This document shows, piece by piece, positions 25,971 through 33,238 of a stretch of DNA of 38,602 bases. Position 1 is the first letter of the stretch. Each line of letters starts with the position of its first letter. The notes below the pieces were generated by a model that saw nothing but the letters and a program-made list of their open reading frames with translations, had not been told where the DNA came from and ran no database searches. The DNA comes from a bacterium (lineage in GTDB: Bacteria > Fidelibacterota > UBA2242). The stretch is taken from NCBI GenBank assembly GCA_018824205.1, contig JAHJGX010000249.1, forward strand, positions 1-38,602. The letters are read 5' to 3'. Both the position numbers and the translations under genes were made by a program.

Positions 25971-26059
25971 AGAATTTTAGATTGATCGTCGAAAAACTGA
26001 GTGGTGTATCATAATGGATTTTCTTTATTTATCGAAATTATAAAAAGTGAACTAGCAGA

Positions 26060-28465
26060 ATGACGGATAAAAAACAACTTTCCGAACGCGATATTTGCAC
26101 CAAGTATATTACTCCGGCAATAAAGTCCGCAGGTTGGGATATTAAGAGCCAGATACGGGAAGAAGTCACTTTCACAGCTGGCAGAATCCACGTCAAAGGA
26201 AATATCACTCAGCGTGGCACAAAAAAGCGTGCTGATTACATTCTTTATTACAAACCCAATATTCCGATTGCTGTCATTGAAGCAAAAGATAATAATCACG
26301 CCCTTGGGGACGGGATGCAACAGGCCCTGGATTATGCCGCGGTATTAGATTTACCCTTTGTCTATAGCAGTAATGGCGATGGTTTCATGGAACATGATCG
26401 CACTCAAAATATCGGGAAAATAGAACTGGCTTTGCCGCTTGAAAAATTCCCTTCGCCGGACGATTTGTGGAACAGGTATAAACAGTGGATAGGGATTTCT
26501 GAAGACAGTGAAAAGACTATAACTCAGGAATATTATTACGAGAGAAATGGAAAAAAGCCACGTTATTACCAACGAATTGCCATAAATAAAAGTATTGAGG
26601 CGATTGTCAACGGTCAGAACCGTGTTCTTTTGGTCATGGCGACAGGTACCGGTAAAACCTTTGTGGCGTTTCAGATTATCTGGCGGCTTTGGAAAGCGGG
26701 AATTAAAAAACGTATACTTTTTTTAGCTGATCGAAATATCCTGGTTGATCAGACCAGAAACAATGATTTCAGACCCTTTAATGATGTAATGCATAAAATT
26801 ACAGGCAGAAAAGTTGATAAATCCTTTCAAGTGTACTTGGCACTCTATCAGGCTATTACCGGTGAAGAAGAATCGAAAAAGATATTCAAGCGGTTTTCCA
26901 AGGATTTCTTTGATTTAATAGTTGTGGATGAGTGTCATCGAGGGAGTGCTGCCGAAGATTCCCAATGGCGGGAGATTCTGGATTATTTCACGTCGGCAAC
27001 TCAAATCGGTATGACTGCCACACCCAAAGAAACGAAGTATGTGTCCAATATTCATTACTTTGGTGATCCTGTATATATGTATTCGCTGAAGCAGGGAATT
27101 GATGACGGCTTTCTGGCTCCCTATAAAGTCATTCGAGTATACCTTGATAAAGACCTGAGCGGTTGGCGCCCACCTGCCGGGAAACTTGATAAATATGGTC
27201 AAGAAATCGAGGACCGGATTTATAATCTGAAAGATTACGATAGAAAACTGGTAATTGAACCACGCACTGAACTGGTGGCTGAACGTACTTCTGAATATTT
27301 GAAACAGACCGACCGGTTTTCAAAAACTATTATCTTCTGTGACGATGTCGAGCATGCCGGACGAATGCGTCAGGCATTAATCAATGAAAATGCTGATGAA
27401 GTGGCTAAAAATGATAAATACATTATGCGGATTACCGGTGATGACGATGAAGGTAAAAAACAACTTGATTCATTTATCGATCCGGAAGAGGATTATCCGG
27501 TAATTGCCACTACTTCAAGACTGATGAGTACGGGTGTAGATGCTCAGACAACACGCGTAATTGTACTGGATAAAACCATCAATTCCATGACGGAATTTAA
27601 ACAGATTATCGGCAGGGGAACCCGAGTCCGTGAAGATTTCAATAAGATGTATTTCACCATCATTGATTTCAAGAATGCTACCCGCCTGTTTTATGATAAA
27701 GATTTTGATGGTGATCCGGTTCAGGTTTATGAACCCAAAGAAGATGATCCCATGGTTCCGCCAGTTGATGAAAATGGAGATGATATTGATACTGGTGAAG
27801 ATGATGGTGGTGATGTCATCATTGATATTGATGGACCGAATATTAGCATTAAAAACGATCCGCCGACCAAAGCAAAGAAATACTATGTGAACGATGTCCC
27901 CGTTGAAATCGTTGCTGAGCGTATTCAATACATGGATAAGGACAAAGGGCTTGTATCGGTATCGCTAAAAGATTATTCAAAACAGAATCTGTTGAAGGAA
28001 TTCCGGTCATTGGATGAATTTCTGAATAAATGGAATAAAACTGATCAGAAGATTGCCATCATTACGGAGTTGGCTGACAAGGGTGTCTTTTTAGAGGAAT
28101 TGAAAGAACAGGTCGGGAAAGACCTCGATCCCTTTGATCTGATTAGCCATGTCGCGTTTGATATGCCGCCGATGACCCGTCAGGAACGGGCGAACAATGT
28201 CAAGAAACGGAACTATTTTGGGAAGTATGGCGAAACTGCCCGAAAGGTCATGGATGCGCTGTTACAAAAGTATGAAGACGACGGTATCCAATCCATTGAG
28301 GAGGCTTTCAGTCCTCAGAAAGTCGTGGACTTTTTACGGATTGAACCGTTTACACAAATCGGTACACCATTGCAGATTATCAACGATTTCGGCGGGAAAA
28401 AGCAATATCTGAACGCCATCCGGGATTTGGAAAGCCAACTCTATATGCAGGAATCGGCTAATTAA
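26060..28465 (+). CDS. hsdR: Type I restriction enzyme R subunit HsdR
   Basis: The 801-aa protein has an N-terminal PD-(D/E)xK nuclease domain (D59, then E74-A-K76 in AVIEAK, then QQALDYA), a superfamily 2 helicase core with Walker A ATGTGKT (194-200), DECH box (290-293), TATPKE motif III, and motif VI QIIGRGTR (515-522), and a C-terminal EcoEI-type domain. A very acidic stretch (DENGDDIDTGEDDGGD) links helicase and C-terminal parts. HsdR translocates DNA using ATP and cuts unmethylated DNA when joined to HsdM and HsdS. It is full length. In this island it precedes hsdM by 723 bp filled by a DUF559 gene and two mobile repeats, so hsdR may have its own transcript. Confidence 0.95.
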   Translation: MTDKKQLSERDICTKYITPAIKSAGWDIKSQIREEVTFTAGRIHVKGNITQRGTKKRADYILYYKPNIPIAVIEAKDNNHALGDGMQQALDYAAVLDLPFVYSSNGDGFMEHDRTQNIGKIELALPLEKFPSPDDLWNRYKQWIGISEDSEKTITQEYYYERNGKKPRYYQRIAINKSIEAIVNGQNRVLLVMATGTGKTFVAFQIIWRLWKAGIKKRILFLADRNILVDQTRNNDFRPFNDVMHKITGRKVDKSFQVYLALYQAITGEEESKKIFKRFSKDFFDLIVVDECHRGSAAEDSQWREILDYFTSATQIGMTATPKETKYVSNIHYFGDPVYMYSLKQGIDDGFLAPYKVIRVYLDKDLSGWRPPAGKLDKYGQEIEDRIYNLKDYDRKLVIEPRTELVAERTSEYLKQTDRFSKTIIFCDDVEHAGRMRQALINENADEVAKNDKYIMRITGDDDEGKKQLDSFIDPEEDYPVIATTSRLMSTGVDAQTTRVIVLDKTINSMTEFKQIIGRGTRVREDFNKMYFTIIDFKNATRLFYDKDFDGDPVQVYEPKEDDPMVPPVDENGDDIDTGEDDGGDVIIDIDGPNISIKNDPPTKAKKYYVNDVPVEIVAERIQYMDKDKGLVSVSLKDYSKQNLLKEFRSLDEFLNKWNKTDQKIAIITELADKGVFLEELKEQVGKDLDPFDLISHVAFDMPPMTRQERANNVKKRNYFGKYGETARKVMDALLQKYEDDGIQSIEEAFSPQKVVDFLRIEPFTQIGTPLQIINDFGGKKQYLNAIRDLESQLYMQESAN

Positions 28466-28492
28466 TAACTGGCAACTATTATTTAAATAGCA

Positions 28493-28951
28493 ATGAAGAT
28501 TTATTATAATCATAAATTAAAAGGATTGTCACGATCCCTTAGAAAAAAAGGAACGAAAGCTGAGGCGTTACTTTGGCTTTGCTTGAAAGGACGGAAAATT
28601 AAAGGGTATCAATTCACGAGGCAAAAACCGATAGGGAATTACATCGTAGATTTCTACTGCTCAAAGCTGCGCCTGGCGATAGAGATAGACGGTATCAGCC
28701 ATGATGATAAACTGGAATATGATCGAAAAAGGCAACAGGCAATCGAAGCACAAGGTGTTCGTTTTCTGCGTTTTTTTGATGACGATGTAAAAACGAATCT
28801 CGAAGATGTAGTTCAGGTTATCGCAGATTGGATTGAAAAACATCAGATATCAAAGTTCCCTAAAGAGAAGGAAAAACAGCCCGAGCCGGCGAAGTCCCCC
28901 TATGAAAAGGGGGATTCAGGGGGTTGTAAAAGTGTTGCAGATAATGATTAG
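28493..28951 (+). CDS. DUF559 endonuclease-like protein with repeat-encoded tail
   Basis: The first 115 or so of 152 residues form a DUF559 domain, a relative of the very-short-patch-repair/PD-(D/E)xK fold: LRKKGTKAEALLWLCLKGRKIKGYQFTRQKPIGNYIVDFYC, LAIEIDGISHDD and FLRFFDDDV. The Asp of VDFYC and the Glu of IEIDG are the likely metal ligands. The end (SPYEKGDSGGCKSV) is translated from a MITE-like element that begins inside the gene, so the original C-terminus has probably been replaced. It sits between hsdR and hsdM, 27 bases after hsdR. A role in the restriction system is possible, but DUF559 genes often travel with repeats. Confidence 0.85.
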   Translation: MKIYYNHKLKGLSRSLRKKGTKAEALLWLCLKGRKIKGYQFTRQKPIGNYIVDFYCSKLRLAIEIDGISHDDKLEYDRKRQQAIEAQGVRFLRFFDDDVKTNLEDVVQVIADWIEKHQISKFPKEKEKQPEPAKSPYEKGDSGGCKSVADND

Positions 28952-29000
28952 GTGTGAGACGAAAACACCCCCCTTTGGTTCCCCCCTTGTTAGGGGGGAC
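28894..29000. mobile_element. MITE-like element, copy 1
   Basis: The element of about 107 bp starts GTCCCCCTATGAAAAGGGGGATTCAGGGGG and ends CCCCCCTTTGGTTCCCCCCTTGTTAGGGGGGAC. The two ends are imperfect inverted repeats of each other, about 30 bp long, and each end is itself palindromic. It encodes no protein of its own. Its left end supplies the last codons of the DUF559 gene. Confidence 0.75.
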
Positions 29001-29048
29001 GAGATGTGTGTGAAGTTATTTGAAGTATCAACAATATTGAGTGATTAA

Positions 29049-29159
29049 GTTCCCCTATGATAAGGGGGATTCAGGGGGTTATGGAACTATTACAGATGAT
29101 GGCATGAAGGAATAGGAAATATAACACCCCCCTTTGGTTCCCCCCTTAATAGGGGGGAC
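29049..29159. mobile_element. MITE-like element, copy 2
   Basis: A second element of about 111 bp lies 48 bases after the first in the same orientation: TTCCCCTATGATAAGGGGGATTCAGGGGG at the left and CCCCCCTTTGGTTCCCCCCTTAATAGGGGGGAC at the right. Ends match copy 1 closely while the interior is more diverged. It ends 29 bases before the hsdM start, so its hairpins may affect hsdM transcription or mRNA structure. Confidence 0.75.
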
Positions 29160-29188
29160 GGAAGAGTGAAAAAAGGAGAATAAACTAT

Positions 29189-30634
29189 ATGTCATTATCA
29201 GCATTGATAAAATCGATTCAGGATATTATGCGCCAGGATGCGGGTGTTGACGGCGATGCTCAGCGGATTTCACAATTGGTCTGGATGCTCTTTCTGAAAA
29301 TCTTTGACGATAAGGAATTGGAGCGGGAGCTGGAAGACGATAATTATGAATCGCCGATTCCGGAAAACCTGCGCTGGCGAAACTGGGCCAAACACGATGA
29401 GGGTATTACCGGTGATGAGTTGCTGGATTTCATCAATAATGATCTGTTTAAAACCATTAAAGAGATGGAATTGGCCGAGACCGATGATCCCCGCAAGTTC
29501 ATGGTACGGGAAGTGTTCCAGGATTCCTATAATTATATGAAATCCGGCACGTTGCTCCGACAGGTGATCAATAAAATCAACCAGGTGGACTTCAATGATA
29601 TGAAAGACCGGCATGTCTTTAATGATATTTATGAAAAACTGCTCAAGGATCTGCAGAGCGCCGGGAATGCCGGGGAATATTATACACCCAGAGCGGTGAC
29701 GCAATTCATGGCGGATATGGTGAATCCGCAACTGGGTGAAACGGTGCTTGATCCCGCCTGTGGAACCGGTGGCTTTCTGGCCTGTGCACTGGAAAATATA
29801 CGCAAACAAGCCAAGGGTCCAGATGATTGGCAGATGCTGGCCCAATCCCTGAAGGGCATTGAAAAGAAACCGCTGCCCCATCTGCTCTGTACGACGAACC
29901 TGATTCTGCATGATATCGATCTGCCGATGGTTACTCGCGGGAATTCACTGTCCCGGCCGTTGCGGGATTATGGTGAAGTAGATAGGGTGAATGTCATTCT
30001 GACCAATCCGCCTTTTGGCGGAACCGAAGAACCGGGTATTGAGAATAATTTTCCGGCTACATATCGTACCCGTGAAACTGCCGATCTGTTTCTATTGCTG
30101 ATTATTCAATTGCTCAAAGATAAGGGACGGGCAGGGATTGTGTTGCCCGATGGATTCCTTTTTGGTGAAGGCGTGAAAACCCGGATCAAGGAACGCCTGC
30201 TGGAAAAGTGCAATCTTCATACAATTGTCCGTCTGCCAAATGGTGTTTTTAATCCCTATACTGGTATCCGCACGAACCTGCTTTTCTTTGAAAAGGGTAA
30301 GCCCACGGAAGAAGTATGGTATTTTGAACATCCCTATCCAGAAGGCTTTAAATCCTATTCCAAAACCAAACCGATGCGGATTGAGGAATTTGAGCCGGAA
30401 AAAGCCTGGTGGGACAAACGGGAGGAGAATGAATTCGCCTGGAAGGTCAGTTTTGAGGAGATTAAAAAGCGTAACTTCAACCTGGATATCAAAAATCCCA
30501 ATACGGAGGATGAAGACCACGGCGACCCGGAAGAATTACTGAAGAAATATTATGAACTGGAAGGACAGATCGGGAAAGTTCGTGACCAACTCAAACAGGA
30601 ACTGATGAGTGCGCTTGGAGGTCAGAAGCGATGA
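29189..30634 (+). CDS. hsdM: Type I restriction-modification methyltransferase HsdM
   Basis: The 481-aa protein has the HsdM N-terminal helical domain (about 1-140), the entry motif GEYYTPR (162-168), SAM motif I DPACGTGGF (188-196) and catalytic motif IV NPPF (273-276), as in N6-adenine methyltransferases. It modifies adenine in the target set by HsdS. The length is standard. AGGAG lies about 10 bases before the ATG. hsdS overlaps its end by four bases. The sequence family differs from that of the hsdM remnant upstream. Confidence 0.95.
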   Translation: MSLSALIKSIQDIMRQDAGVDGDAQRISQLVWMLFLKIFDDKELERELEDDNYESPIPENLRWRNWAKHDEGITGDELLDFINNDLFKTIKEMELAETDDPRKFMVREVFQDSYNYMKSGTLLRQVINKINQVDFNDMKDRHVFNDIYEKLLKDLQSAGNAGEYYTPRAVTQFMADMVNPQLGETVLDPACGTGGFLACALENIRKQAKGPDDWQMLAQSLKGIEKKPLPHLLCTTNLILHDIDLPMVTRGNSLSRPLRDYGEVDRVNVILTNPPFGGTEEPGIENNFPATYRTRETADLFLLLIIQLLKDKGRAGIVLPDGFLFGEGVKTRIKERLLEKCNLHTIVRLPNGVFNPYTGIRTNLLFFEKGKPTEEVWYFEHPYPEGFKSYSKTKPMRIEEFEPEKAWWDKREENEFAWKVSFEEIKKRNFNLDIKNPNTEDEDHGDPEELLKKYYELEGQIGKVRDQLKQELMSALGGQKR

Positions 30635-32322
30635 ATCTGCTCTTCGACCATTTTGAGAAACTGCTGGATGCGCCAAACAGCATTAAAAAGATGCGGGAAT
30701 TGATCCTGCAACTGGCAGTCCAGGGTAAACTGGTTCCCCAAAATCCAAGCGATGAACCTGCAAGTGAACTCCTCAAAAAGATCAAAGCCGAAAAGCAGAA
30801 ACTAATTGCCGAAGGCAAGATTCAGAAAGACAAACCATTACCACCGATTAGACCAGAAGAGATTCCCTATAAATTGCCGAAAGGGTGGGTGTGGTGTAGA
30901 ATTCCAGAAGTAACTATTAATTTTGGGCAGAAGAAACCTGATAAAAAATTTACATATATTGATGTTTCGTCTATCAACAAAGAAAGAGGAATAATTTCAA
31001 ATGAATTAGACATCTTGCAGCCTAATGAAGCACCTTCCAGAGCACGTAAAATAGTAAAGTCAAAATGTATAATATATTCTACTGTAAGACCTTATCTTCT
31101 TAATATAGCTATTATTGAAAGAGACTTTGAATTCGAACCTATTGTCAGTACAGCATTCTATGTGATGAATCCGCTTGGTGGGATTAATGAGCGATATCTG
31201 TATTTTTACTTAAGAAGCCTGATATTTACTAATTATGTCGAATCTAAAATGATTGGGATGGCTTATCCTGCCATTAATGATTCTCAAATGAGAATGGGTA
31301 TATTTCCAATTCCGCCTATTCAAGAACAACACCGCATCGTTGCCAAAGTCGATCAGTTGATGGCGCTCTGTGATGAGTTGGAAATGCTTAAAGATAAACG
31401 CGACCGTAAGCGCTTGCTGATGAATAAGGCGGCGCTCTTTACCTTGCTGAATTCTCAAACGCCGGAAGAATTTGCTGGACACTGGCAGCGGATTGTGGAC
31501 CACTTCACTGAATTCTACCGCATACCGGAAAATGTTGCCGAGCTGAAAAAAGCCATCCTGCTACTGGCTGTGCAGGGGAGACTCGTTCCGCAAGATCCGA
31601 ATGACAAACCAGCAACGGAACTCTTGAAGAAGATCAAAGCCGAGAAGCAGAAACTGATTGCAGAAGGGAAGATCAAAAAGGAAAAGCCACTGCCGCCGAT
31701 CCAGCCGGATGAGATTCCCTATGAATTGCCGAAGGGGTGGGTATGGTGTAGGTTTGGTAATATAATAACTTTAAGGCACGGACATCAATTTAGAAATTAC
31801 GATTTTGTAAAAGATGGAATTCCAGTAATAAAAATTACACAATGCAAGACCGATGGAACTCTTGATTTATCTAATTGTGACTATATTGATAGATCAAGAA
31901 ATGATGAGTTTAAAGAGTATTTAATCCAAAAAGACGATCTATTAATGGCATTAACAGGAGGAACTTTAGGGAAGATTACACGAGTTAAAATTGATTATGG
32001 TATCGTGGTTCAAAATTATCGTGTTGGGAATTTCTTCCCCTTGGAACGTTATCTTCTTAAGGATTACGCTGAAATTATTTTAAAATCCGGCTTATTTCAA
32101 GACTTAGTCGTAAACCAAATAAATCAAAATGCACAACCAAATATTGGAAAAGATAAAATTAATTATCTACTGATATCTGTTCCTCCGATAAACGAACAAC
32201 ACTGCATCGTTACCAAAGTCGATGAATTGATGAGATTGTGCGATGATCTGGAGAAGGGCTTAACCAAATCCCAGGAGAGCCTGGAAAAGGTGCTGGGGAG
32301 TGTGGTGAATAGCATTAGGTGA
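30631..32322 (+). CDS. hsdS: Type I specificity subunit HsdS
   Basis: The 563-aa protein has two target-recognition domains, each preceded by the same central helix-plus-linker (LAVQGKLVPQNPSDEPASELLKKI and LAVQGRLVPQDPNDKPATELLKKI, each running into PKGWVWCR) and followed by a helical spacer (EQHRIVAKVDQLMALCDELE and EQHCIVTKVDELMRLCDDLE). Each domain reads half of a bipartite target. The two recognition domains (about 90-225 and 370-515) are AT-rich and unlike each other, whereas the conserved parts are GC-richer, the usual sign of domain swapping. It is coupled to hsdM by overlap and to the SIR2 gene by a 1-base gap. Confidence 0.94.
   Translation: MNLLFDHFEKLLDAPNSIKKMRELILQLAVQGKLVPQNPSDEPASELLKKIKAEKQKLIAEGKIQKDKPLPPIRPEEIPYKLPKGWVWCRIPEVTINFGQKKPDKKFTYIDVSSINKERGIISNELDILQPNEAPSRARKIVKSKCIIYSTVRPYLLNIAIIERDFEFEPIVSTAFYVMNPLGGINERYLYFYLRSLIFTNYVESKMIGMAYPAINDSQMRMGIFPIPPIQEQHRIVAKVDQLMALCDELEMLKDKRDRKRLLMNKAALFTLLNSQTPEEFAGHWQRIVDHFTEFYRIPENVAELKKAILLLAVQGRLVPQDPNDKPATELLKKIKAEKQKLIAEGKIKKEKPLPPIQPDEIPYELPKGWVWCRFGNIITLRHGHQFRNYDFVKDGIPVIKITQCKTDGTLDLSNCDYIDRSRNDEFKEYLIQKDDLLMALTGGTLGKITRVKIDYGIVVQNYRVGNFFPLERYLLKDYAEIILKSGLFQDLVVNQINQNAQPNIGKDKINYLLISVPPINEQHCIVTKVDELMRLCDDLEKGLTKSQESLEKVLGSVVNSIR
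30697..30900 (+). repeat. Internal direct repeat of hsdS, copy 1
   Basis: This 204-bp segment encoding ELILQLAVQGKLVPQ through PKGWVWCR is paired with 31549-31752. Many stretches are identical at DNA level (for example AAGATCAAAGCCGA), so recombination between copies could exchange recognition domains. Confidence 0.8.
31549..31752 (+). repeat. Internal direct repeat of hsdS, copy 2
   Basis: This second 204-bp copy codes KAILLLAVQGRLVPQ through PKGWVWCR. Equal length without gaps relative to copy 1 indicates a duplicated half-subunit. Confidence 0.8.
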
Positions 32323-32323
32323 T

Positions 32324-33238
32324 ATGAAAACAACAGTAAAAGATAAAAATCTCCAATACAAATTATTAGATACTGAGTCTGAAAATAACCTTTTTACAGC
32401 ACTCGAATATTCAGAAAGATTAATATTATTCATTGGTGCTGGATTATCAAAAGATACTGGTATCCCAACATGGAAAAAGTTATTAGGCGAAATATATTTA
32501 AAGGCATTTGGTAAAGAAATCGAAATTGAGGATGGAGATGAATTAAAAATAGCAAGCCAATTGGAAAAACAATGTGTCGTAAAGAAAATTGGCTTTTACG
32601 ATGAAATAAAAAGAATAATCAATGGAAGAAAACTTCCACATTTAGCAGTTCATGAGCATATTCTAAAAGCAGATTTCTTTTCAAGAATCACAACCAATTT
32701 TGATAATGTTCTTGACTCTGCTGCAACTGGCACTTTAAAGAATTATAACCCACAATATTGGCCCCGTTTTCGAATAAGCCATATAAATACTGACTGTACT
32801 TGTTATCTACATGGAAATGTTTTTGTGAACGATATAAATAACAGAATAATATTTACTGAAGAAAGCTACAAAGAAGCATATGAGGAGACTGATTACATAA
32901 AGAGACTACTTAGTGCTATCACATACGAGAATAATATTTTATTTGCTGGATTTAGTTTTAACGATTTTGAATTTGTTGCGCTGTTTGAAAAGATATTTAC
33001 CATGAAAAAAGATGAGATGTGGGCTGAATTTGGACCGCATTTTATTCTTTTACCATCATCTTTGAGAGAAGCAGAATACTCTGGTTATAAACAAAAATAT
33101 CATGATTTCCTTATTGCCTTAAATGTAAAACCAATCTATTTCATAGTTGAAGGTGATAGTTATATTAATTTGCATCATATATTAGATTATTTTATTAGAA
33201 AAATGAAAAAACCTCAACTTCTTGATGGAACGATATAA
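32324..33238 (+). CDS. SIR2-domain protein, probable NADase of a defence system
   Basis: The 304-aa protein is a stand-alone SIR2-like domain: LILFIGAGLSKDTGIPTW (GAG at 38-40), TTNFDNVLD (N125, D127), the catalytic-His site YLHG (H163) and GFSFND (209-214). In phage defence proteins such as ThsA, DSR1/DSR2 and SIR2-HerA, this domain destroys NAD+ on infection; that activity is inferred here from kept Asn and His. The gene starts 1 base after the hsdS stop and its own stop overlaps the next start as TAATG. It is much more AT-rich than hsdM, so its origin is probably separate. No TIR, HerA or Argonaute partner is seen. Confidence 0.85.
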   Translation: MKTTVKDKNLQYKLLDTESENNLFTALEYSERLILFIGAGLSKDTGIPTWKKLLGEIYLKAFGKEIEIEDGDELKIASQLEKQCVVKKIGFYDEIKRIINGRKLPHLAVHEHILKADFFSRITTNFDNVLDSAATGTLKNYNPQYWPRFRISHINTDCTCYLHGNVFVNDINNRIIFTEESYKEAYEETDYIKRLLSAITYENNILFAGFSFNDFEFVALFEKIFTMKKDEMWAEFGPHFILLPSSLREAEYSGYKQKYHDFLIALNVKPIYFIVEGDSYINLHHILDYFIRKMKKPQLLDGTI

